Assembly (NCBI RefSeq): GCF_030409805.1
Contig: NZ_JAUFQP010000001.1
Span: forward strand, 124,001-188,000
Length of the DNA: 64,000 nt
Direction: 5' to 3'
Source: Algibacter miyuki
GTDB lineage: Bacteria > Bacteroidota > Bacteroidia > Flavobacteriales > Flavobacteriaceae
Shown here: positions 27,653 through 35,834 of the stretch, piece after piece
Numbering within the stretch: position 1 is the stretch's first letter
How the letters are laid out: each line of letters starts with the position of its first letter
Made by a program: the position numbers and the translations under genes
The notes under the pieces: model-generated
The model's database searches: none
Told to the model about the DNA's origin: nothing
The model's input: the letters and a program-made list of their open reading frames with translations, nothing else

Positions 27653-27660
27653 CAAATTTA
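27653..27660 (-). promoter_or_regulatory. Candidate -7 promoter box of lacI
   Basis: CAAATTTA reads TAAATTTG on the minus strand, an exact TAnnTTTG match about 107 bp upstream of the lacI start. It sits between two operator-like palindromes. No clean -33 TTTG was seen. Confidence 0.35.
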
Positions 27661-27695
27661 ATTTATAAATAAAGTTAAAACAGAGAAATAGTTAT

Positions 27696-27707
27696 GCAAG
27701 CGTTTGC
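27696..27707. promoter_or_regulatory. Second candidate LacI-type operator upstream of lacI
   Basis: GCAAGCGTTTGC is a 12-bp palindrome with one mispair around the central CG. It shares the CAA-CGTTTG core with the site at 27558-27567. The two centres are 139 bp apart, a distance at which a tetrameric or cooperating repressor could loop DNA. The remaining intergenic sequence 27547-27917 shows only the promoter-like box between them and the terminator at 27867. Confidence 0.5.
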
Positions 27708-27866
27708 TTAAAATTTATTACTCTCTATAGGCTTATGTTTGGTTTTTTGTTGATTTTAAACGAAATAGTCAAGCTAAAAGTAAACTACGCTTTTGAAGAA
27801 GCCTAGTTAATGTTTTTTCAGTTGAATGATAAAAGAATTACTGGGTGTTAAACTTAAAAATTAATA

Positions 27867-27905
27867 AAATTAGAACTCATAAATAATACCTGTGAGTTCT
27901 AATTT
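27867..27905 (-). terminator. Terminator after the dehydrogenase-like gene
   Basis: Perfect 13-bp stem AAATTAGAACTCA (27867-27879) / TGAGTTCTAATTT (27893-27905), a 13-base loop, and on the minus strand a T-rich tail. It lies 12 bp past the stop of the gene at 27918-28568 and would separate it from lacI. Confidence 0.75.
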
Positions 27906-27917
27906 AATGTAAACTTC

Positions 27918-28568
27918 TTAATTAGAAAATAAAACCCTATTGTCTTTATAAATTATTTTTTGATTTGAAATAGACCTTCCGGAAATTAATAGTAAACATT
28001 GGTTTACTAGAAAATCAAGGTTGTCAATGGTTTGTTCAGAAAAATAAACCATATTTTGTTTAACATTATTGTTTGGTACCGGTTGATGGTTTACGTTAAA
28101 TAATGCGCCGTTATCACTATGAAGATTTGAGTAATCGTTTAAGGGGTCATAAGTGTTTATTTGGTCTTCATTCGGATTTAATATCAACATATTACCTTGA
28201 GATGCATTCAGGTACGGCGTAGCGCAATCCATAATTAATTGGTGATAATTTTTACTAAAAGCTAACTGTGTTAATACATTTTCAAGAGGCGCATTAAGAG
28301 AACCGATGGTATAATCTGTTTTACTTATTACAACATCTATTTTTTTACGAATATTAAAAACTGCAACGAAAGTATTTTTTATGGAGGTGGTGGTAATAAT
28401 AACCCGGTTTAAATGTTTTACAACAATGTGTCCATGCACATCATTTTCTATAAAATAGGGCGAACATCCGGCTTTTATAATTTTATTAATAATCGCGTCT
28501 TCAAGTTTTGTTAAACCATCATAACATCTATTAATAATGATAACTTTGTTTTTTAATCGTAAATCCAT
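27918..28568 (-). CDS. Degenerate short-chain dehydrogenase-like protein
   Basis: A 216-residue intact frame. Its start, MDLRLKNKVIII, is that of short-chain dehydrogenases found in fucose clusters. The middle (KKIDVVISKTDYTIGSLNAP; NYHQLIMDCATPYL; ASQGNMLIL) and the end (LLISGRSISNQKIIYKDNR) follow the family collinearly. However, the cofactor-binding TGGxxxGIG is replaced by NRCYDGL (13-19). The YxxxK active site is at best Y146 with His150 in place of Lys, and about 40 residues are missing against the usual 255. It therefore should not be an ordinary NAD(P)-dependent enzyme. It may be a decaying fucose dehydrogenase gene or a protein kept for another role. It lies downstream of fuculokinase on the same strand. 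Confidence 0.6.
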   Translation of the reverse strand: MDLRLKNKVIIINRCYDGLTKLEDAIINKIIKAGCSPYFIENDVHGHIVVKHLNRVIITTTSIKNTFVAVFNIRKKIDVVISKTDYTIGSLNAPLENVLTQLAFSKNYHQLIMDCATPYLNASQGNMLILNPNEDQINTYDPLNDYSNLHSDNGALFNVNHQPVPNNNVKQNMVYFSEQTIDNLDFLVNQCLLLISGRSISNQKIIYKDNRVLFSN

Positions 28569-28799
28569 TAGATAGTATAAAAATTACGTTCGTATTAAAA
28601 GCTTATTTTATTATTATGAAATTAAGAGCGGAAATTGCTCATTCTTATATTTTTATAAAACGCATATATCACAATAATGAATTCAAAAGTATTTATAAAG
28701 CATGCTGAGCTGTTGCTCAAATTCGCTAATTTGTTTCTCTAATCTGCTATTTTATTAATTATTCTAGGAATAACTTTGATCATTTCATTTCTGTAAGAT

Positions 28800-30119
28800 T
28801 TATTGGTGTAAATAGTCTTTCATAAGCATGGCTGCACCTAAAGCGCTCGCGTTTTTACCTTTCGGAAATTGAATATGCTGTTCAGGCATCATTTGAGTTA
28901 GGTATTCAACAAAAATGTTATTTCTATTAAAACCACCAGAAATATAAACGTCTTTTAAATTATTATTGGTGTCTAAAATGCGCTCAATGCCTTGATGCAC
29001 GCGTTGGCTTATTTCAAAAATAAGTTGATAGTAAGCATGCTCGTAGCTTTTAAATGAGTCAAGTTCTTTTAAGTTTCCTTTGAAATCATTCGGAATATTC
29101 CCCGGGAAAAACATGTGTTTAGATGCTGAAAGTATTTCGTTACAGAGTGCTTTATTTAGAGTTAATTCGAGGAAATGACTTTTATCAACTTCAAAATAAT
29201 TACTTAAAGCAATGGCATTAACTTCATGCACGCACCCTAAAAATTGCATAGACGATTTTATTTGTTTTTTGTCTGGCGTCATAAAACAAAGGCAATCATT
29301 TTTTAACTGATTTTCGGTTAGAGTTTCTTTACTGAAAGGGTTCATGCAAATAATCCAAGTACCAGTGGAAAGCAAAACAAATTCTCTATCTGTACTTTTA
29401 TTATTTTCCAATAAAGGAATTATAGAAGACGAACTATCGTGTAAACCTTTACCAATAAATATGTCTTGCCCATTTACAACAGATAAAGCTGCGTTTTTCC
29501 CCGGTTTCGGTTCTGGTAAATGAATGTTTTCATCTTTTAACCAATCGTGATATTGCATCGTGTCGTAATCCCAAATGGCTGTATGCGCTCCAACCGAGGT
29601 GAAATCGGCTGTGGCTTTCTTGGAAAATAAATAGCTTAAATATTGGGGGTAGTGCAAAATGGTTTCTACTTGGTTCCAAAAATGCGGTTTGCTCTGTTTT
29701 AGCCAGTACATTTGCAATCCGGAGTTTAGCATGCCATAAGCGGGAGAGGCTGTTTTTCTAGAAAAAGATTCAACGCAGCCTTGAGATTCGTAGAACGGGT
29801 TAAAGTCAATATTTAAAGGTTTTAAATAGTTATACAGTGGTGTAATTCGTTTTCCGTTTTTATCTAAATATACCAAGGTGGCGCCATGGGTAGAAAAGTT
29901 TATGGCTTTTATGGTATAGTCCTGCTTGTCTTGTATCGTTTTTATTTCTGTTTGTATCCAGGTTTCAATGGCTTCTATATCATCACAAGGGGAATTGTCA
30001 TCATCTTTCACTTCTTCAAATCGAATGGAGTTGGTGTAAACAACATTGAAATTTTTATCGAATAAGAATATTTTTTTATTGGTTTTTCCAATATCAAAAA
30101 CGGCTATAACCTGTGTCAT
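28800..30119 (-). CDS. fucK: L-fuculokinase (FGGY family)
   Basis: A 439-residue cytoplasmic kinase of the FGGY family, expected to phosphorylate L-fuculose (or L-rhamnulose) with ATP. Seen are the N-terminal phosphate loop VFDIGKTNKKIFLFD, INFSTHGATLVYLD, LLSTGTWIICMNP in the hinge, and the C-terminal ATPase block KDVYISGGFNRNNIFVEYL with GKNASALGAAMLM. Length is a little below E. coli FucK (472). The isomerase gene lies 163 bp upstream and the aldolase beyond it, all on this strand. A perfect palindrome sits 20 bp before the start codon and a terminator hairpin precedes it, so kinase expression may be set separately from the isomerase. Confidence 0.88.
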   Translation of the reverse strand: MTQVIAVFDIGKTNKKIFLFDKNFNVVYTNSIRFEEVKDDDNSPCDDIEAIETWIQTEIKTIQDKQDYTIKAINFSTHGATLVYLDKNGKRITPLYNYLKPLNIDFNPFYESQGCVESFSRKTASPAYGMLNSGLQMYWLKQSKPHFWNQVETILHYPQYLSYLFSKKATADFTSVGAHTAIWDYDTMQYHDWLKDENIHLPEPKPGKNAALSVVNGQDIFIGKGLHDSSSSIIPLLENNKSTDREFVLLSTGTWIICMNPFSKETLTENQLKNDCLCFMTPDKKQIKSSMQFLGCVHEVNAIALSNYFEVDKSHFLELTLNKALCNEILSASKHMFFPGNIPNDFKGNLKELDSFKSYEHAYYQLIFEISQRVHQGIERILDTNNNLKDVYISGGFNRNNIFVEYLTQMMPEQHIQFPKGKNASALGAAMLMKDYLHQ

Positions 30120-30139
30120 TGCTTTTAGGTTTTAAAAAT

Positions 30140-30149
30140 GAAACGTTTC
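30140..30149. promoter_or_regulatory. Candidate LacI-type operator before fuculokinase
   Basis: Perfect 10-bp palindrome GAAACGTTTC centred on CG, 20 bp upstream of the kinase start codon. The AAACGTTT core is identical to the site in front of lacI at 27558-27567. Confidence 0.5.
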
Positions 30150-30211
30150 CTCTGTATATGCTTTTTCAACTTAAATGAAAGCGTAACATCTTGTTAGGAA
30201 TATGAATTTAT

Positions 30212-30264
30212 AAATCAAAAAAAAGGATTAACGTAGTGTTTAAATTGTTAACCCTTTTTGATTT
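30212..30264 (-). terminator. Terminator between fucose isomerase and fuculokinase
   Basis: Long imperfect stem of 30212-30232 with 30247-30264 (AAATCAAAAA...GGATTAAC against GTTAACCCTTTTTGATTT). On the minus strand the second arm contains TTTTTTTT. It lies 19 bp after the isomerase stop and could uncouple or attenuate kinase transcription. Confidence 0.65.
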
Positions 30265-30282
30265 TTCAATAGGATTTATCTT

Positions 30283-32067
30283 TTATTTAAACCCGTATAA
30301 AGGGCCGTAAGTAGCACAGGCTTTATAATCTGCCGATTCTAGGTTTTCACCAAAAGCAGACCAAGCGCTTGGGCGGAAAACATCGTCATCGGCTACATTG
30401 TGCATGTTTACAGGAATGCGTAATAATGCGGCTAGAGAAATTAAATCTGCACCAATATGCCCGTATGAAATAGCACCGTGGTTTGCGCCCCATTTTGCCA
30501 TTACGGAATAGGCATCTTTAAAGAAACCTTTACCGGTTGTTCTTGGTACAAACCAAGTGGTTGGCCATGTTGGGTTGGTTCGCTCGTCTAAAATAGTATG
30601 GATGTCTTCGGGTAATTCTACACTCCAGCCTTCCACAATTTGTAATACAGGGCCAATACCTTTTACAAGATTTATGCGGCACATGGTTAAAGGCATAGTG
30701 CCTTTTGTTTTAAATTGAGACGAAAATCCGCCACCTCTAAAGTACTCACCAATAGCAGCTGGCCATTTGGTGTTGTCTAGGCATTTTTGCGCTTCTTCTT
30801 CAGTAATATCCCAATATGGTTTCATGGTTGGGTTACCATCAGCATCCGATTGTTGTGCGGTTGCATCTAGAGTTGTAGAACCAGAATTTATTAAGTGAAT
30901 AATACCGTCTTTGGCAATGCCTGTTAATTTTTTTCCAGTAACGCGCTCCACCGATTCTGGACTCCAATACGTTCTTACATCCGAAAATATTTGCGCTGTA
31001 TTGGTTAATAAATGACCAAATAACATAGAAATCGCATTTAAACAATCGTTTTCTGTAGCAAAGACAAAAGCTTGACGGATACCATTCCAATCGAAAGATG
31101 AATTTAATATAGATTCTGTAAAATCGGCATTTGGTTGATAGTCTGTCCATTGACGTTGCCCTTGGAAACCACCCATAATGGCATTTCTACCTTTAGATTC
31201 TTCACCAAAACCTAGGGCTTTTAGTTTGGGGTTGCCAATCATTAAATCGCGACAAATAAGTGTCATTTTAATCACTTTTTCCCATTCTTCAGTTTTAATT
31301 TCTGCTGATTTTTGAGCATCAGGACTGTTGTAATCTTTACCTTCTTTGCAGTTGGCTTTGGTCCATGCTAAAGCTTTTTTATATTCTTCTTTGTCATAAA
31401 TACCTTCATCCATACGACGTAGTAACTCGACAGATTCTACAAATTCTGAACGTACCCCCAAATAATCTTGTAAAAAGTTAACATCCACCATAGAACCTGC
31501 GATACCCATTGAGCTGTAGCCTATAGATAAATAAGATTTACCATTCATTTGTGCTACAGCCAATCCTGCTTTAGCAAAACGTAATAATTTTTCTTCTACA
31601 TCCTTCGGAATACTCATGTCTCCAGCATCCTGAACTTCACGGCCATAAATTCCGAAAGCGGGCAAGCCTTTTTGCGAATAACCAGCCAAGGCAGCTGCTA
31701 AATAGACAGCACCTGGTCTTTCAGTACCATTAAAACCCCAAACGGCTTTTGGAATCAGTGGATCAGTGTCCATAACTTCGGTGCCATAACACCAGCAAGG
31801 GGTAACGGTTAATGAAACTTCGATACCTTCGCGTTTAAATTTATCGGCACAAGCGGCAGCATCAGCAACCCCTCCAATGGTAGTATCTGCAATAACACAT
31901 TCTACTTGTTCTCCACTTGGGAAACGTAGATTTTCTTCAATTAATTTGGCTGCGGCCTTGGCCATATCCATGCATTGTACTTCTAGTGATTCTCTAACCC
32001 CTAATTCACGGCCATCAATTACTGGACGGATTCCTATTTTTGGTAGTCTACCTATTAATCTATTCAT
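30283..32067 (-). CDS. fucI: L-fucose isomerase
   Basis: A 594-residue cytoplasmic enzyme, nearly the same length as E. coli FucI (591), that interconverts L-fucose and L-fuculose using Mn2+. Recognisable family stretches: [20 protein letters not shown] at the N terminus, [40 protein letters not shown], and GQHNGAI-like [19 protein letters not shown] near the C terminus. No signal peptide. The aldolase gene lies 27 bp upstream on the same strand, so the two are surely co-transcribed. This gene is the clearest marker that the right-hand module ends in L-fucose catabolism. Confidence 0.97.
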   Translation of the reverse strand: MNRLIGRLPKIGIRPVIDGRELGVRESLEVQCMDMAKAAAKLIEENLRFPSGEQVECVIADTTIGGVADAAACADKFKREGIEVSLTVTPCWCYGTEVMDTDPLIPKAVWGFNGTERPGAVYLAAALAGYSQKGLPAFGIYGREVQDAGDMSIPKDVEEKLLRFAKAGLAVAQMNGKSYLSIGYSSMGIAGSMVDVNFLQDYLGVRSEFVESVELLRRMDEGIYDKEEYKKALAWTKANCKEGKDYNSPDAQKSAEIKTEEWEKVIKMTLICRDLMIGNPKLKALGFGEESKGRNAIMGGFQGQRQWTDYQPNADFTESILNSSFDWNGIRQAFVFATENDCLNAISMLFGHLLTNTAQIFSDVRTYWSPESVERVTGKKLTGIAKDGIIHLINSGSTTLDATAQQSDADGNPTMKPYWDITEEEAQKCLDNTKWPAAIGEYFRGGGFSSQFKTKGTMPLTMCRINLVKGIGPVLQIVEGWSVELPEDIHTILDERTNPTWPTTWFVPRTTGKGFFKDAYSVMAKWGANHGAISYGHIGADLISLAALLRIPVNMHNVADDDVFRPSAWSAFGENLESADYKACATYGPLYGFK

Positions 32068-32094
32068 TTTAGTTTGGTTTTTTAGTTTAGTAGT

Positions 32095-32898
32095 TTATGT
32101 GAATTGTTCTAATTCTTTTAATTGTGCATCTGATAAACCTGCGGGTTTAAATCCTGCCGCCCAACTCATCAATAATAGTTTGGCGCCTTTATTGGCAACA
32201 TCAAGGTAATCCCATGCTTTTTCTACATCTTCTCCAGTAGCTGTGGCACCGTGTTTTTCCCAAAGTGAAACATTTCGGGTTTTAAAAGCTTCAATAGTTA
32301 CTTTTGCTAAAGCTTCTGTACTCGATAGGGCATAAGGTGTACAATGGATGCCTTTAGGGACAAACACTCTCACTTCTGGACACATCATCCAGATTTGACG
32401 GTTTAATTCTTCCTCGTTATCAAATAACGGGTGGTGGCTCATGACAATTAATTCTAACGGATGGGTGTGCACAATCGCTAAATGCGTTGGATTGTTTTCG
32501 GTATTAAAAAGATGAATACTAGAATGTGATATCAACTCGCAAGTAGGGCCAAAACCATCTCTTTGACCGCCCCAAATAATGGTGTATGCTGTAGCATCTT
32601 CATTAATGTATAAAATGCAAGAAGCTTCTTCAATATTATCGACTAAACTACGCAAATAGCACCCTGTGCCTGTAATAAATAAAACATAGCCAGCGGTGCC
32701 TTTTGGAAAATCGAAAGGAACGAAGACATTATTTTTTGTGGTTTGTTTTACCTCGTCTAAATCAAAGAAAGAAGTTAGGTTCATCGAAATGTTTCCCGCA
32801 TTTCTTTCGGCCCATTCTCTTTGCCATAAATAACCAGCAACTTTAGAAATTTTCTTTAATTCTTTTTGTACTTCAATAGGAAGTTTTACATCGCTCAT
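32095..32898 (-). CDS. rhaD: Class II aldolase, RhaD type, acting on L-fuculose-1-phosphate (inferred)
   Basis: A 267-residue zinc aldolase. The residues match E. coli RhaD (rhamnulose-1-phosphate aldolase, 274 residues) better than the shorter FucA: AERNAGNIS near the N terminus, E121, the HTH pair H144 and H146 in VHTHPLEL, and H216 in WEKHGATATG. These correspond in order and spacing to the RhaD catalytic Glu and three zinc ligands. The reaction yields dihydroxyacetone phosphate and L-lactaldehyde. As it is the first gene before fucI and fucK, the physiological substrate is probably fuculose-1-phosphate, which RhaD-like enzymes may accept. It is transcribed divergently from the AraC-type regulator (107-bp gap). 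Confidence 0.87.
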   Translation of the reverse strand: MSDVKLPIEVQKELKKISKVAGYLWQREWAERNAGNISMNLTSFFDLDEVKQTTKNNVFVPFDFPKGTAGYVLFITGTGCYLRSLVDNIEEASCILYINEDATAYTIIWGGQRDGFGPTCELISHSSIHLFNTENNPTHLAIVHTHPLELIVMSHHPLFDNEEELNRQIWMMCPEVRVFVPKGIHCTPYALSSTEALAKVTIEAFKTRNVSLWEKHGATATGEDVEKAWDYLDVANKGAKLLLMSWAAGFKPAGLSDAQLKELEQFT

Positions 32899-32973
32899 AA
32901 TAAGATGATATTTAAGTATTCTTATGGTGTAAAATTATATGATGTTGCCACTTAAAGAGATATTCAAAATTTG

Positions 32974-32981
32974 TATATTTG
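32974..32981 (+). promoter_or_regulatory. Candidate -7 promoter box of the AraC-type gene
   Basis: TATATTTG is an exact TAnnTTTG match, 24 bp before the GTG start of the regulator gene, inside the 107-bp divergent gap with the aldolase gene. No -33 TTTG at standard spacing. Confidence 0.35.
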
Positions 32982-33005
32982 TGTATAATTTAAACATTTG
33001 TTAAA

Positions 33006-33905
33006 GTGAAGTTTGTAAATAAGATTGAATTGGGAGATCCTTCGACTAAAAAACAAAATTTTATTAATGTTAAGTTGAAGTTGCTCTGTTGTAGATATTG
33101 GTATTTAGATTTGTGGGATTGCCACGATATGGTATTTCCGTTTTGGCGTATCTATTGGAATAAAAATGAAGGCGGAGTACTCACGCTTCAAGATGATATT
33201 TATAAAATGGATCCAAATTTTTTATATATCATTTCTCCATTCACATCGTTTTCTACACGCTTTTCTAAACATCATAAATACGATACAGGTATTCATGTTT
33301 CGGGTAAGAATTTAACAGAAAAACATAATGAAGACTATTTTGAAAGCAAATCGTTAATTCATTTTTTTACGCATTTTAATTTAGGAACGCCGTTTGATAA
33401 CGTATTTCCTGGAATTTTTAAAATAGAATTAACCGATCATCTTAAAGAGCGTTTAATTTATTTAACAGAACGGTTAAAGATTGAAAATCATGATTTTAAG
33501 CTTACTTTTAATTTGAAATTACAATCTTTTGTTCGAGAAGCGATATCGAATATCGGTGCCGAACTGTGGAAAACGATAAATATCGACGAGCGTGTATTAA
33601 CGGTACATCGTTTTATTGAAGCTAATATTAATGAGAAGTTGAGTAATTCAGAATTGGCTTCTATTGTAAATATGGCGCCTAATTCTTTTGCTAGATTATT
33701 TAAAGAAGAGATGGGGATAACCCTACATAATTTTATTCAGAATAGAAAAATAGCGAAAGCTTGTGAGATTTTTGAATACACGAACGATACGATAGAAAGC
33801 ATTTCGTTTAAGTTAGGTTTTTCCGATCGTTACCATTTTTCTAGAGTTTTTAAATCGGTTACCGGAATTTCACCAGCGCTTTATAAATCGGGTAAATATA
33901 CCTAG
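33006..33905 (+). CDS. AraC-family transcriptional regulator
   Basis: A 299-residue regulator starting at GTG. Residues about 1-180 form a cupin-like sensor region not closely recognised (WDCHDMVFPFWRIYW, FLYIISPFTSFSTRF). Residues about 195-297 are the AraC/XylS DNA-binding domain with two helix-turn-helices: NEKLSNSELASIVNMAPNSF, FKEEMGITLHNFIQNRKIA, and SISFKLGFSDRYHFSRVFK. The tryptophan- and histidine-rich N-terminal half resembles the regulators usually placed next to rhamnose or fucose genes. Its position, divergent from aldolase-isomerase-kinase, makes it the likely fucose-responsive activator of that operon, in parallel with the LacI repressor. Confidence 0.92.
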   Translation: MKFVNKIELGDPSTKKQNFINVKLKLLCCRYWYLDLWDCHDMVFPFWRIYWNKNEGGVLTLQDDIYKMDPNFLYIISPFTSFSTRFSKHHKYDTGIHVSGKNLTEKHNEDYFESKSLIHFFTHFNLGTPFDNVFPGIFKIELTDHLKERLIYLTERLKIENHDFKLTFNLKLQSFVREAISNIGAELWKTINIDERVLTVHRFIEANINEKLSNSELASIVNMAPNSFARLFKEEMGITLHNFIQNRKIAKACEIFEYTNDTIESISFKLGFSDRYHFSRVFKSVTGISPALYKSGKYT

Positions 33906-34070
33906 GCTATTTACTTAAAATTTGAAAACCTGAAAAATGTTTGTTTTATACATAGAATGTTTATTTTTGTATAATTTAAATACGTGTAAGATTATATCTG
34001 AATTAAACATGTCTATTTTGTACAGCCTTAATTATGGCTTGTTTCAAAATAGAAAGGGTAATATTGCGGC

Positions 34071-35489
34071 TTACTTTCTTTCCGAAGAAAATAAGTTTTC
34101 ATTAGGCTTTTCTGGTAGTGTTTTTTGCCAAGCTAAAATTTTATTTTTTAAATTTTCTACAATAGATATGTTGGTGTCCTTTAAGTCTGTTTTTTCGTAA
34201 ACATCGGCAGCAATATCATAAAGCTCAACATAGCTTAAGTCTTTATTCGCAACGAGTTTCCAATGTTGATCTACCACTGCAAAAGACACCCAATGGTCTG
34301 GTGCGTTTTTACTAGCCGGCCAATGTGCTCCAATTTTCCAAAAAAGCGGCTTTGTTCGTATAGGATATGTTTCTCCTAAAAGTGTAGCCACTTGGCTTAT
34401 GCCGTCAGGGGTGTAATGTTTTGGTAATTCAGCGCCTGCTATTTCGCAAAACGTAGGTAATAAATCGACTGCCGAAATCAATGAGGCATCATCAATAGCG
34501 CCTGCTTTTATTTTGCCTGGCCAACGCGCAATAAATGGAACGCCTATTCCGCCTTCAAACAGGGCCGCTTTATAACCTTTTCTTCCACCTGTAACACCTT
34601 TAGAAGCTCCTGTTCCGTAGCCGACACCTGTGGCGGTATCTAAATATATTCTGAGTTCTTCAACGGTTTTTGTAGCACGAGCCGGACCATTATCTGAGCT
34701 AAAAACAACCAAGGTATTATCGGTTAAATTTAAACGGTCTATGGCATCTAAAACCTCACCAATTCTATCATCAGCATGAGATAATACAGAAGCGTAAATA
34801 TTGTCTGTTTCATCTAAATCAGGAAAACGATGTTGATATTTTGGAATTACATGGTGTGGTGTATGCGGCTCGTGAACCCATAAATTAATAAAGAACGGTT
34901 TGTTTTGTAACTGTGATGCTTCCATAAAATCAATGGCATTATCGGCATCTTTATAATAGGGCATTTGTTCGCCAGAGCAATTGAAAGCACCGTAGGTATC
35001 GTAGCCATATTTAGCAGGCGTTGGCGAATCGGGAATCATATTATTAGAAAGGTGCCATTTACCAAAATGGGCGGTAGCATAACCACTTTGTTGCAATAAT
35101 CTTGGTAAAAGTGTGGTGTTATAATCTAACCAATCGGGCATATTGCGTTTGGCGTTATTGTCGGCCCATGCAAAATGTCCGTCAACATTATATCTGGCCG
35201 GAAATTGCCCTGTCATAACAGCAACTCTACTGGGTGAACATACACCACTGGCCACTGTAAATCTTTGGAAATCGGTACCCTCGTGTACTAGTCTGTCTAT
35301 ATTTGGTGTTTTTACATAAGGATGTCCGTGGGCACTTAAATCTCCCCATCCCCAATCGTCAGTAAAAATAAAAACAATATTAGGTTTCGTTGTTTTGCTT
35401 GTTTCCGAAATTTGACCTGTTGCTTGTTTGCAACTTAGAATAAATAACGTTAGAATGGAAAAATATATAAATGACTTCAAAACTTTCAT
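34071..35489 (-). CDS. Sulfatase (S1 family), lipoprotein
   Basis: A 472-residue sulfatase with a lipoprotein signal (FILSC, Cys20). The N-terminal metal site is FIFTDDWGWGDLSAHG, the active-site motif GVCSPSR places the formylglycine precursor at Cys84, and VVFSSDNGPA carries the other metal ligands (Asp-Asn). HFGKWHL is the usual substrate-pocket block. Cys-type sulfatases need a maturase (anSME or FGE) that is not in this window. It hydrolyses sulfate esters of a glycan outside the cytoplasm. It is alone on the minus strand here, divergent from the propeller hydrolase gene and convergent with the AraC-type gene. Confidence 0.95.
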   Translation of the reverse strand: MKVLKSFIYFSILTLFILSCKQATGQISETSKTTKPNIVFIFTDDWGWGDLSAHGHPYVKTPNIDRLVHEGTDFQRFTVASGVCSPSRVAVMTGQFPARYNVDGHFAWADNNAKRNMPDWLDYNTTLLPRLLQQSGYATAHFGKWHLSNNMIPDSPTPAKYGYDTYGAFNCSGEQMPYYKDADNAIDFMEASQLQNKPFFINLWVHEPHTPHHVIPKYQHRFPDLDETDNIYASVLSHADDRIGEVLDAIDRLNLTDNTLVVFSSDNGPARATKTVEELRIYLDTATGVGYGTGASKGVTGGRKGYKAALFEGGIGVPFIARWPGKIKAGAIDDASLISAVDLLPTFCEIAGAELPKHYTPDGISQVATLLGETYPIRTKPLFWKIGAHWPASKNAPDHWVSFAVVDQHWKLVANKDLSYVELYDIAADVYEKTDLKDTNISIVENLKNKILAWQKTLPEKPNENLFSSERK

Positions 35490-35834
35490 GAGATATAATT
35501 TTGAACAAAAATATATTCTTATGAAGAAATCCTGTTGCTTTAACTCGCTTAAGTTTTGCTGAAATCAATCAGAATCAATTAAAAGTCTTTAGTAATTAAG
35601 GTGTTGGAGGATAAGAGAGGATTAATGTTGAGAAAGTGGGTTTTAGTGATATTTAGATTATTGATGATTAAAATTGAAGGTGTTTTAGTTGAAATGCTGA
35701 TGATTTTAATTAAAAAAATAAATTAACGAAATAGCGTTAATACTACTGAATACATTAATTAAGCAATAAAATGGGCAAATAGAACAAAGGAGTGTTGTGG
35801 GGTTTTATGACATTTACACTTAGATTTTAAGTAT
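35490..35834. other. Divergent intergenic region with one inverted repeat
   Basis: 345 bp between the sulfatase (-) and the propeller hydrolase (+), with no open frame of note. It contains ATTAACG (35722-35728) / CGTTAAT (35735-35741), perfect 7-bp arms with a 6-base spacer, about 95 bp before the plus-strand start. The geometry suits a dimeric regulator but no partner can be named. No exact TAnnTTTG box was noticed. Confidence 0.4.

Noticed and set aside
28706..28719. TGAGC/GCTCA hairpin after the fuculokinase gene
   Set aside because: Only 5 bp with no T tract on the minus strand; too weak to call a terminator.
32982..33980. TGTATAATTTAAA occurs before (32982-32994) and after (33968-33980) the AraC-type gene
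   Set aside because: Only 13 AT-rich bases are identical and the flanks differ; chance similarity in AT-rich intergenic DNA is likely, so no duplication or attachment site is claimed.
33937..34200. Plus-strand open frame of 87 codons after the AraC-type gene
   Set aside because: Most of it lies antisense to the 3' end of the sulfatase gene, it starts in AT-rich intergenic DNA and shows no family features.
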